This document shows positions 1 to 6,684 of a DNA stretch of 10,942 bases, one piece after another (the stretch's first letter is position 1; each line of letters begins with the position of its first letter). Origin of the DNA: Allomyces macrogynus ATCC 38327 (Eukaryota; Blastocladiomycota; Blastocladiomycetes; Blastocladiales; Blastocladiaceae); NCBI GenBank assembly GCA_000151295.1, contig GG745391.1, forward strand, positions 71,039 through 81,980, given 5' to 3'. A program made the position numbers and the translations under genes. Below the pieces are notes generated by a model. That model was not told the DNA's origin, searched no databases, and saw only the letters and a list, made by a program, of their open reading frames with translations.

Positions 1-10
1 TCTATAACAT

Positions 11-55
11 TATATAAATACTCAGCTCTGTATATCCTCAATCGTCTCACTCATC
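11..55 (+). promoter_or_regulatory. Core promoter: TATA box with pyrimidine-rich initiator
   Basis: A TATATAAATA box starts at 11. It is followed 25-45 bases later by a pyrimidine-rich stretch (about 38-55) with TCA-type initiator positions, the usual spacing for an RNA polymerase II start. The first downstream ATG (144) is closed at once by TAA, forming a start-stop uORF. The next ATG is that of copy A at 177. That this promoter serves copy A is inferred from position. Confidence 0.5.
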
Positions 56-176
56 TACAATACCATCCATAGCATTTGATTTATCAGAAACTATTTATCA
101 ACCCGCGGTGCGTACCATATCAGCATCGATCCATTTCCCACCCATGTAAAAAAAAACGACCAGGTATCCCGCGGTC

Positions 177-392
177 ATGGGTACGGTGCGAGTCACGCGC
201 GAAATGGCGCGGGTCTGTGTCGCGTGTGGGCGTGTGCGGTACTCGGCGCGCACGTCGTGCTGTGGACGGTGGGTCAAATGGCAGAGGGGGTCGAAGCAAG
301 CGATGGTGGCGTGTGGGGTGCGCTGGCGGGTGCCAGCGCGGGGGCAGCGCTGTGGTGAAGATGAGGATGGAGATGTGGAGGAGGATGGATAG
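177..392 (+). CDS. Copy A: zinc-knuckle module Z only, 71 residues, 5'-truncated paralogue
   Basis: I do not recognise the family from any database, but it matches the C-terminal module of copies B and E in this window. The ORF carries V-T-x(6)-C-x2-C-x10-C-C-x2-W, with cysteine codons at 216, 225, 258 and 261, then a short G-V-R strand like the ends of the other copies, and an acidic tail (GEDEDGDVEEDG). Homology runs a few codons upstream of the ATG (YPAVM against NAPLM in B), then is lost near a poly-A run and an in-frame TAA at 147. Upstream of that is a TATA box. It could be a small expressed zinc-knuckle protein or a 3' fragment left by duplication. The module match is fairly sure; expression is not. 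Confidence 0.5.
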   Translation: MGTVRVTREMARVCVACGRVRYSARTSCCGRWVKWQRGSKQAMVACGVRWRVPARGQRCGEDEDGDVEEDG

Positions 393-579
393 GAGGACGG
401 GTGACGAGGTGGGTGGGGTTCCTGGCGTCGATGGTTCGTGGATGGGAATGGTGGGCCTGGGTCGGTGGCACGTTTGATGGCCAGGGTGATCGGTTCCAAA
501 CGCAGGTCGTTCTCTGGCGACACGATCTTGGCATCAGCGCGCCGGTCGGTCGTCAACCAAATCTCGACACGAATGCGAA

Positions 580-585
580 AATAAA
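580..585 (+). terminator. AATAAA polyadenylation signal downstream of copy A
   Basis: AATAAA lies 188 bases past the copy A stop and is followed by a T/G-rich stretch at about 617-640. It could end a copy A transcript. The assignment is by position only. Confidence 0.35.
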
Positions 586-592
586 GGCAAAA

Positions 593-1188
593 ACAAATGC
601 AAACACGGACGAAGCAGTGTGACTTAGCTGTTTTGCTCGCCTATGCGCAGCGCTATTTCGCGCGAGAATGGAGTCAAGGCCGCGCGGGTCACCGCACACT
701 AATCAAGAGCTCGCTTCTCGCCCTTGCTCGACCAACTCGCTCTCTCGCTTCATCGCGCACATCTTCACCCTCTCGCTCCTCGCAATACAAGATCACTGCC
801 AACGCACAACCCCACGTGCACGGCGCATCTGACTGCCTGACCGACCCAGCCGCCGCCTTTACCGCGCCCGTCGCCAGCGCGCGCGCGCCTTGCGAACAAC
901 ATGCTCACGCAATCGACCTGAGGGCGCACGGGTGGAGAAATAATTTAAGCGTGCTTTTTGTGACTATTGTGTTCACTGAAGGATTCCCCGCAGCTGCATC
1001 AGAATCACAAATCCAACAGCCAAATTTGGAGGTCGCCTAGTTTGCGCCCTGCTCCAGTCGCCTCCTGGCAGCACGGACGTCGGTTCTTGGCGCTGTGCAT
1101 CGGCGCGTGGGAGTCACTGGGTGTTGGTGCGGCAGCCCAAGTCGCTCTGTACGCGGGTGAAACGGCAGCGAAACCGCACGCAAGAGCA
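593..1188. other. Intergenic/upstream region of copy B, no convincing gene
   Basis: Open frames cover parts of this stretch on both strands, but none has a family match or sustained GC3 bias. Bases 700-800 are rich in CTCGCT-type pyrimidine runs, as in the leaders of copies B and E. Bases 938-960 are AT-rich (aaataattta). I read it as promoter and leader DNA for copy B. Confidence 0.4.
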
Positions 1189-1225
1189 CACGCTCTCGCT
1201 CGTGCTTTTGCGCTCCCCCATCACC
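1189..1225 (+). promoter_or_regulatory. Pyrimidine-rich leader of copy B with shared 13-mer
   Basis: CACGCTCTCGCTC at 1189-1201 is repeated exactly at 4992-5004 upstream of copy E, and each is followed by a TTTTG-containing stretch. The ATG of copy B at 1226 comes right after a CCCCCATCACC leader. The motif may be a shared promoter element or an inherited leader. Function is inferred. Confidence 0.3.
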
Positions 1226-1708
1226 ATGACCGACCCGCGGCCCATTGCTGCCGCCACCGAATTCACTCCAACTGCCGCAGATGCTGCGCGTACGCACCAG
1301 GCAGCCTCGCCGCTCCTGGACATTGTCGATCGCGCAACGTGCCACCAGCCTCCTCAAGCAGTCGACCGGGGGATGCACGCGCTCCTGGCCGTGATGGACG
1401 CCAACCGGTTCATTCCGCCGCTGAGAGTTAGGTTCATTCCGTGGCTGCAAGTCACGCTGCATGGTCTGAATCCCGATCCCAACGACTATCACACGGTGGA
1501 GAGTTGTCGCGACGCCGTGCCGCACGCTCCTTGCCCAGTCGTGGGTGCAGCGATCCATGCGACCGACGTGCCTGCCAGTTGTGGACTTGCCATCTGCTCC
1601 GAGCGCGGCTGCCACGACAATGTGCTCCGGCTCGGACTCGCAGCACCGCGCCATGGCCACCTCCAAGTCGGGAGCCGAGTTTGGAGTGCTCAATGTACCA
1701 CTCCATGA
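1226..1708 (+). CDS. Copy B, ORF 1: module N (helical) protein, 160 residues
   Basis: Function unknown. The ATG at 1226 follows a pyrimidine-rich leader and opens a GC3-rich frame. Around residues 49-60, GMHALLAVMDAN matches GVRTALAVLDGN in module N of copy E (6 of 12 identical, the rest mostly conservative). Next comes an internal 8-residue duplication (RFIPPLRV then RFIPWLQV) where copy E has its amphipathic helix. The last 50 or so residues have no match and contain several cysteines. The stop TGA (1706-1708) overlaps the ATG (1705-1707) of the frame encoding module Z. In copy E both modules sit in one protein, so B is split by mutation, spliced across the linker, or translated as two products. 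No clear GT...AG intron restoring the frame was found by eye. Confidence 0.5.
   Translation: MTDPRPIAAATEFTPTAADAARTHQAASPLLDIVDRATCHQPPQAVDRGMHALLAVMDANRFIPPLRVRFIPWLQVTLHGLNPDPNDYHTVESCRDAVPHAPCPVVGAAIHATDVPASCGLAICSERGCHDNVLRLGLAAPRHGHLQVGSRVWSAQCTTP
1406..1453 (+). repeat. 24-bp in-frame tandem duplication inside copy B module N
   Basis: Bases 1406-1429 and 1430-1453 both encode RFIPxLxV and share GGTTCATTCCG at the same offset (1407 and 1431). The unit is 24 bp, so the frame is kept. Copy E has a single equivalent block (YPAIPALL). Confidence 0.7.
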
Positions 1709-2199
1709 CCGATTCGATCTTCTCCACCGCCGAGTCCAACCACACCACCATCAACTTAACCACTGCTCCGCTCTCCCCATCCCCACTCCTCGCGGACACT
1801 TTCGCCGCCCTCGCGCGCGACCCATTCGGGCGGCTCCTGACCGACCCGACCTTGTTCTACACCATCACCCATCACCCACCATGCGACATGGTCCCAATGT
1901 GCGATTTGCGCATCGACCTCGGGTTTCCGCCCACCTATTCATTGCTGCGGTGGAACGCGCCGCTCATGACGCAGGTCGGCGTCACCAAGCGGCGCATGCA
2001 TTTCTGTTCCAAGTGCGAGCACGTGCCGTTCTCGACCCGCGAACAGTGCTGTGATGCGTGGTCGAGCAGTGGGCAGAAGTTGGCAGCGACGGGGTATGGT
2101 CCAGTTGCAGTGGGGTGCGCCAGGGCATGGAGGAGCAGGAGGAGGGGCGGTATGAAGTGGATGGATGGTGGAGAGGGTCTGCACTGGCGCAGAGAATAA
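1705..2199 (+). CDS. Copy B, ORF 2: zinc-knuckle module Z protein, 164 residues
   Basis: This ORF matches the C-terminal module of copy E over about 100 residues: LARDPFGRLL against LANDPYGRGM, then VPMCDLRIDLGF against VPLQVLRTALGL, then LMTQVGVTK against LMLQAGVTK. It ends in C-x2-C-x10-C-C-x2-W, with cysteine codons at 2005, 2014, 2047 and 2050. These four cysteines are the likely zinc ligands. Upstream is a Ser/Thr/Pro-rich linker (STAESNHTTINLTT) like that of copy E (ANATTTTSSSTS). The ATG at 1705 overlaps the stop of ORF 1 as ATGA. If instead one spliced or frameshifted protein is made, this is its C-terminal half. The tail after W is longer and more basic than in E. Module homology is firm; the start is not. 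Confidence 0.6.
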   Translation: MTDSIFSTAESNHTTINLTTAPLSPSPLLADTFAALARDPFGRLLTDPTLFYTITHHPPCDMVPMCDLRIDLGFPPTYSLLRWNAPLMTQVGVTKRRMHFCSKCEHVPFSTREQCCDAWSSSGQKLAATGYGPVAVGCARAWRSRRRGGMKWMDGGEGLHWRRE

Positions 2200-2200
2200 A
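2195..2200 (+). terminator. AATAAA overlapping the copy B stop codon
   Basis: The stop TAA (2197-2199) lies inside AATAAA (2195-2200), with a GT-rich stretch following at about 2211-2230. Together these look like a compact polyadenylation site and support the plus-strand 3' end of copy B here. Confidence 0.5.
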
Positions 2201-2671
2201 TGAATGATCGTGTTTCGGTTCTTGGTTGTCGTGGAGCGTGGTCATCTCATGAATTGCTGATACGACGGGCGCGCGGATACATGGGTCTTGAGCAAGCCAA
2301 TCCAACACTTTGGGGCATGGATTACGTGCATCAGCATCTGACAACAACCACGTTGGCGCTGATGCTTCACACTCCCTTTCCTCACGCCGTCAACTCGCAA
2401 GCATCAGCAGCCATCGCTGCAAATGACAGAATATGTTATTTTCGAATGCATTTTGTTGCTGTGCACCAGAGAAGATCATATCAAACGCATGGTGGGGTCA
2501 ATGACGTGGTGCCAACATGGGTTCGTCAAATCACATTTCGCACGCTCGTGTTTCCAGCTCTTGCTTGCTTCTGATTGCTCTCCCATGAACCGCGGTCGTC
2601 GCAAAGTATTCTCACTGCATCCTTTCGCGATATTGCTTCCATCCCGCCTCACCCCGCCCCAAAAAGCACGC
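2201..2671. other. Intergenic region, nothing convincing
   Basis: The stretch is AT-richer than its flanks and has no frame with GC3 bias or a family match. The last 50 bases become C-rich (cccgcctcaccccgcccc) before the ATG at 2672 and resemble a leader. Confidence 0.45.
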
Positions 2672-3145
2672 ATGTCTCGTCCACCCAGCCCGCCCTCCGC
2701 CGACACATCTGGCCCCACGATCTCGTCCGCGAAGTATGAACGGGCACGTGGGCGAGCCGGCTTGGGGAGCGGGTCGGAGTCAGGGGAGAGTGGCGATGAT
2801 AGCGGTTTGGAGACGGGGAAAGTGTCCAGTAGAGCGCTTCGGACGTGGAGGAGAGCGACAGCGACGGCAGTGTGTCGAACGCAGCCAACAGTGATGATGA
2901 CGGGCCGGATGTCGACGAAGGCGGCAGCGGCGAGTCGGACGCGGTGGACGACGCGTCGCTGCGCGTTCTCCACCCGGTCTCGGTGCCGCCCACGGCGGGG
3001 ATCGACCTGCACGAGCGACGCCGAGTCGCTGGCCGCGGCAACGCGCGACAGCGACGATGAAGACGACGTCGAGGATCGTGAGGAACGAGACGGTGGTGTT
3101 GGCGACGTGAGGAGCGATTGCCGCCGCGCGCAGAAGCAGGAGTAG
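2672..3145 (+). CDS. Hypothetical acidic ORF, frame-disturbed, doubtful
   Basis: I do not recognise this. The ATG at 2672 lies where the DNA turns from AT-richer to GC3-rich and opens MSRPPSPPSADTSGP, then an acidic stretch (GSESGESGDDSG). The 157-residue frame stays open to TAG at 3143-3145 and ends with another acidic run (DSDDEDDVEDREE). Between about 2830 and 3040 the better codon bias and acidity move to frame 1 (VEESDSDGSVSNAANSDDDG), with a TAG in that frame at 2830. This suggests two compensating frame changes, decay, or a spliced gene read wrongly. The minus strand over 3334-2990 has an alternative frame with two hydrophobic segments (FILSLVTLWLRLLLLLLL and VSFLTILDVVFIVAVA). Acidic codons read as hydrophobic ones antisense, so one of the two is a mirror artefact. 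Confidence 0.3.
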   Translation: MSRPPSPPSADTSGPTISSAKYERARGRAGLGSGSESGESGDDSGLETGKVSSRALRTWRRATATAVCRTQPTVMMTGRMSTKAAAASRTRWTTRRCAFSTRSRCRPRRGSTCTSDAESLAAATRDSDDEDDVEDREERDGGVGDVRSDCRRAQKQE

Positions 3146-3178
3146 CAAGAGCCGGAGCCAGAGTGTGACAAGGCTGAG

Positions 3179-3184
3179 TATAAA
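3179..3184 (+). promoter_or_regulatory. TATAAA box upstream of copy C
   Basis: TATAAA lies 125 bases before the copy C ATG at 3310 and just after the end of the acidic ORF. It would place a start near 3210. An ATG-TGA pair at 3276-3281 would then be a minimal uORF, as also seen before copy A. Position is the only support. Confidence 0.35.
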
Positions 3185-3309
3185 GGCAGCGACTTTTGAA
3201 ATGCGGTGCTGGTGGACAAAGTCGCAGTTGGGCGCGTCTTTGTGAAGTCTGAAGATTTGCAGGCGGGCGAGCGCAATGTGAGCGGTGATTGTCCGCTCTC
3301 TAGTCGACA

Positions 3310-4348
3310 ATGCGTTGCCTCCGTCGCTCGGCAACGCGCTGCCGCGTCGCCACGGTTGTCGTCCTCGCCCTCGTCTCCCAAATCTACACGGACGTGCCGA
3401 ACCTCGTCGACGCGCTGCCAGTGCTGGAAACCGACCTGATTGCCATGGTCGACAAGCACGAAGTTGTATTGCGCGAGTTTGCGGGTTCTGCTGCCGTGGG
3501 GCTCAGCAACGGCGCTAGTGCACGGGCACGCGCCCCGCGCGACAGTGCTGCTGCATTCCCGGTAGAAACGCGCTCGGCGCATCCGCCGGTCCCGCCAACG
3601 CTGGCACGCCAGCGCCTGGGGGTGGACGACGACGTGGAGGAGGGGGGCCTGAAACCTCAGCGCAAGCACGTTTGCCACCAAGACCACGACGACGGCGAGG
3701 ATCTGGCTGGCCGTGACCGAGGCCGAGCCGACTTGACGGGACCCGATTATGGGCGCCGCCGCACGGCCATCACGCGCGGCATCACACGCCCGACCCCGCG
3801 ACCTGCTGCTGCCATGCCATCCGTGGGCGTAACCGACACGCACAACCACGGCCAACCCGATTCGCCCAGCCCCGACACCGACGATCACGTTTCTCCTCCC
3901 CCGCTGCCCGCACCGACAACCACCAGTGGGCTCTTCCAATGCCCACCAACCGTCCGCTCTGCTCTTGCGCAAAACGCGGGTTGGCCGGCTCCTGCTCGCG
4001 ACCGACTCGCCCTTCACAGTCACGGGCGGCGCGCACGACGGCGTGCCGATGCCCGATGTGCGCGCCGCGTTCGGCCTGTCGAGGAACGGTGGCCAGTTCC
4101 CGTTGGACGTGCCACTAATGGCCGCGATCAGGCTGAGCCGTCGGAAATCGGCGGCACCGTGTTCGGCGTGCCGCGCGCTGTGGAGAGCCGACCGCGCGTG
4201 TTGCGTGAACTGGGATGTGGGACCTGATGGACGCGGGATGGGGTGCGCGTTTGTCGTGGGGTTGCGCCAGAGGGCGGGCGCTGTCGAGGGCGCGGCGGAG
4301 CAGGAGGTGTCGGCAGGGGATCGGTACGCCTGGACGACGGCGGTCTGA
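3310..4348 (+). pseudogene. Copy C: N-linker-Z paralogue broken by a one-base frameshift
   Basis: Frame 1 from the ATG at 3310 (A at -3) encodes a hydrophobic start and then module N: VDALPVLETDLIAMVDKHE aligns with PALLADMEADLRALAAKYD of copy E. A Pro/Asp-rich linker leads to PPTVRSALAQNAG, which matches TPTLRAQLANDPY of E. At 3979-3983 (ggttgg) the match jumps to frame 2: GRLLLATDSPFTVTGG, VPMPDVRAAFGL, then C-x2-C-x9-C-C-x2-W with cysteine codons at 4160, 4169, 4199 and 4202, ending at TGA 4346-4348. Removing one base restores the exact spacing seen in E and B (two residues between L-A-x-N/D and G-R). In frame 1 translation would stop at 4225-4227. The first helix of module N seen in E is missing. 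A sequencing error could mimic the break. Confidence 0.65.
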
Positions 4349-4449
4349 GTGATGATGACCAGATTGACCAGAACAATCGTGGCGCGCACTCTCTTCCCAC
4401 CATCCCCACCCCCACCCCGCACGGCACGGCACCACCAAGCGCGACTTGG

Positions 4450-4803
4450 CCGCCGCGTTCCGCGTCGGTGTGCAAGCAGCTCGCGTCCTCACCCTTCAGA
4501 CTGCTTCTCCTGTCCCCCACCTCGCCCCTCATTGTGACAGGCGACGACCGCGACGCCATTGCCACGTCCCTGGTCCGCGATGTGCTCGGGATCACGTTTT
4601 CGCGCAGCATCATCCCGTGGCCGCCTTCCACCGCCATGGACGCGATTGGTGTGTTCCGTACGCGCCGGCGGTGCTGCATGACGTGCGACGAGGCGCGGTC
4701 GGACAGGCGGCTGACGTGCCGGTGCGATCCGGCCGTCGCCGCAGGGAACATGAGCGTCGGCGCGATTCGGGCCGAGGCGGTGTATCGGAGTGTCGTGGCA
4801 GGA
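4450..4803 (+). pseudogene. Copy D: module Z fragment without start codon
   Basis: The fragment encodes a divergent module Z: KQLASSPFRLLLL, then PLIVTGDDRDAIATSLVRD, VLGI, and RCCMTCDEARSDRRLTCRCD, where the usual C-C pair is C-R-C (cysteine codons 4675, 4684, 4717, 4723). The end, VGAIRAEAV, matches VFGLRRAEV of copy E. A Pro/Thr-rich linker precedes it, but no module N does. The frame is open from 4228, just after the TGA that ends copy C frame 1, and has no in-frame ATG before 4636. It stays open through to copy E. It is most likely the leftover 3' half of a duplicated copy. Use as an exon cannot be excluded. Confidence 0.6.
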
Positions 4804-4991
4804 GTGCGCCGGCGCCGGAGGGTGAGTGTTTCGACGCAACGCTGGGAGGTGAGTTCGCGGCCGGCCATGCGCATCACGAAGAACGCGCCGGGGGCGGAAT
4901 GGTCCACATCATACGCATGTGGATATGGCGTGGCTGGTCGACTCTTGGTGCGACAGCAGCAGCCGGTCGCAGAGACGCCTGCCGAGACGGC

Positions 4992-5094
4992 CACGCTCTC
5001 GCTCCCCTTTTGTGTTCCAGCGTGCACCGGCCCGACCATACGCAACCGGGCGGTTCGTGCTCTCGTGCCCTCGCACGCTTGCAAGCGCACCAAA
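4992..5094 (+). promoter_or_regulatory. Leader of copy E with shared CACGCTCTCGCTC element
   Basis: The 13-mer at 4992-5004 is identical to 1189-1201 upstream of copy B and is followed by a CCCCTTTTGTGTTCC pyrimidine tract. The ATG of copy E comes 90 bases later in the context accaaaATGc (A at -3). It is a probable promoter/leader region, although the frame of copy D is open through it. Confidence 0.35.
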
Positions 5095-6684
5095 ATGCCG
5101 CAGCACGCCATGGCTGCCGCCGCCATGCTCGCGCAGTCGCGAGCGATGCGCTCGCACGCCCTCAAGCTCGTTCTCGACCAAGCGACCACGGCCATCAAGG
5201 CGGCCTGCACGACGGGCGCTGATGGCGTGCGCACTGCACTCGCTGTTCTCGACGGCAACGATACCACGTCGTACCCGGCGATTCCCGCACTGCTCGCCGA
5301 CATGGAAGCCGATTTGCGCGCGCTCGCTGCCAAGTACGACGCTCAAGTCCTGGCTGCAATCTCTCGGCTCGACGAGGACGTGCGCGCGGCCGACAACTTG
5401 CAAAATGGACTGAGGCTCGACGCGGGGCCGGCGATCCCGACACTGCCGGCACCTGCATCTGACGATGACCCGCTCGTCGCGGTTGCGGTCGACGAGAATG
5501 ACCTCAAGCGTGCCGAAGACGCGGGTGCGCCCGCACCACGACCGAACGCGACGCGGTCAAGGGCCAAGGCCGCCAAGATGCAGCTGCCGCGCGCTCAACT
5601 GGCCCCAACACCCGAATCGCCCGCTTCCGACCGTGGCCCCTCCCGTCGCCGTGATCCTGTCGTAGTACGCGCACCGCGCGACGTTCCACCACCACCACCA
5701 CCACCACCTGTCGCTGTACCCGGCCAGCCTGGAAAACGGCGTTTCGACCAGGTTGCAGCCGGTGCCGACCGCCCTGGCACTGCCGATTCGTCGGACGCGA
5801 AAAAGCGACAACGTACTTCCGCTCCTGATCCGCCACCTCCACCAACTCCATCCGGCACCGATGCGACCCGTGCGGGACGGCGGCTATTGGCTCGGCGCGA
5901 AAAGAAACGGCTCAAGAAATTGCGCAAGCAGGAAAAGAAGCGTGCTGAAGCCGCGGCCGCGGCGGCGTTGGACACGCCGGATCCCGCCGATCGTGACGAA
6001 TCGGACGCACCGGATCCCGCCGATCGCGACGACCCAAACTACGACGATGGCCCTGTCGATATGGAGCCACCTCCCTCGCAGGAGCGGCGCATTTCGCGTC
6101 GCCTGTCCATGTTGCGCGCTCGTGAAGGGGACGAAAACCGTGCCAACGCTCCACCACCGCCGCCGCCGCCGCCGCCACCGTCCACCATGCGTCGCCGATC
6201 CATGACCAGAACGCTGAATCCCGCCGACCTTGATTCGCCGCGACCGCGCCGTCTATCCCGGTCGGCGCGGCCGGACACGACCGCCAACGCGACCACCACC
6301 ACCTCCTCCTCGACCTCGCCCGCCGCGCTCCTCCCGTTCGACCCGCTCACCCCGACGCTGCGCGCGCAACTCGCCAACGACCCGTACGGCCGCGGCATGC
6401 TCGGCACGCCATTCATTCTCACGCGCGCGCGCCGCGACGCCGTGCCGCTACAAGTCCTGCGCACGGCGCTCGGACTCCCGACAATGGGCGCGGGGCCCGC
6501 GTGGAACAACCACTTGATGCTGCAGGCGGGCGTCACTAAGCAGAATGAGCGGTATTGCGTCTCGTGCGGCCATGCACCGTACTCGACGGGGCACGTGTGC
6601 TGCGACGCGTGGGAGGTGGGCGCGTTCCGGAAGGGGACGGTCGTGTTTGGGTTGCGTCGGGCCGAGGTGGGGACGACCGGCTGA
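5095..6684 (+). CDS. Copy E: intact N-linker-Z zinc-knuckle protein, 529 residues
   Basis: This is the only undamaged full-length family member; function unknown. Residues 10-105 are Ala/Leu-rich and helical (module N, with VRTALAVLDGN and ADMEADLRALAAKYD). Residues 110-415 are a low-complexity linker: P8 at 198-205, basic clusters GKRR and KKRQR (213-240), a strongly basic helix at 262-284 (RREKKRLKKLRKQEKKR) that looks like a nuclear localisation signal, two DxPDPADRD repeats (293-312), P10 at 353-362, and four RRxS sites (331-388). Residues 417-525 form module Z: LANDPYGR, VPLQVLRTALGL, then C488, C491, C502 and C503 as probable zinc ligands, W506, and a final VVFGLR strand. The ATG at 5095 was chosen; a second at 5110 has a GCCATGG context. 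GC3 bias is strong throughout. A nuclear, nucleic-acid- or protein-binding role is inferred only from composition. Confidence 0.82.
   Translation: MPQHAMAAAAMLAQSRAMRSHALKLVLDQATTAIKAACTTGADGVRTALAVLDGNDTTSYPAIPALLADMEADLRALAAKYDAQVLAAISRLDEDVRAADNLQNGLRLDAGPAIPTLPAPASDDDPLVAVAVDENDLKRAEDAGAPAPRPNATRSRAKAAKMQLPRAQLAPTPESPASDRGPSRRRDPVVVRAPRDVPPPPPPPPVAVPGQPGKRRFDQVAAGADRPGTADSSDAKKRQRTSAPDPPPPPTPSGTDATRAGRRLLARREKKRLKKLRKQEKKRAEAAAAAALDTPDPADRDESDAPDPADRDDPNYDDGPVDMEPPPSQERRISRRLSMLRAREGDENRANAPPPPPPPPPPSTMRRRSMTRTLNPADLDSPRPRRLSRSARPDTTANATTTTSSSTSPAALLPFDPLTPTLRAQLANDPYGRGMLGTPFILTRARRDAVPLQVLRTALGLPTMGAGPAWNNHLMLQAGVTKQNERYCVSCGHAPYSTGHVCCDAWEVGAFRKGTVVFGLRRAEVGTTG
5686..5709 (+). repeat. 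CCA microsatellite encoding Pro8 in copy E
   Basis: Seven CCA codons and one CCT in a row encode eight prolines in the linker. Such runs are prone to length change by slippage. Confidence 0.8.
5977..6026 (+). repeat. 33-bp repeat encoding PDPADRD in copy E
   Basis: CCGGATCCCGCCGATCG occurs at 5977-5993 and again at 6010-6026. The 33-bp (11-codon) period keeps the frame and gives two acidic DxPDPADRD blocks. Confidence 0.8.
6151..6180 (+). repeat. CCA/CCG run encoding Pro10 in copy E
   Basis: Ten proline codons in a row, mostly CCG, lie between an RRxS-rich stretch and the next basic block of the linker. Confidence 0.8.

Noticed and set aside
98..556. Minus-strand ORF of 152 codons
   Set aside because: It is antisense to copy A, and its Ser/Pro/His-rich reading comes from GA-rich plus-strand DNA.
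1037..1693. Minus-strand ORF of 218 codons
   Set aside because: It is antisense to copy B ORF 1, which has module N similarity and the better start context.
2819..2829. GTGTCCAGTAG as a frame-restoring intron in the acidic ORF
   Set aside because: Removing these 11 bases would join the frames, but 11 bases is far too short for a spliceosomal intron.
2476..4422. Minus-strand ORF of 648 codons
   Set aside because: It is antisense to copy C, whose plus-strand modules match B and E. Long antisense frames are expected where plus-strand codons end in G or C. Its 5' signal-peptide-like start (TIVLVNLVIITQ) is probably chance.
4128..5333. Minus-strand ORF of 401 codons
   Set aside because: It is the antisense shadow of copy D and module N of copy E, which have paralogue support on the plus strand.
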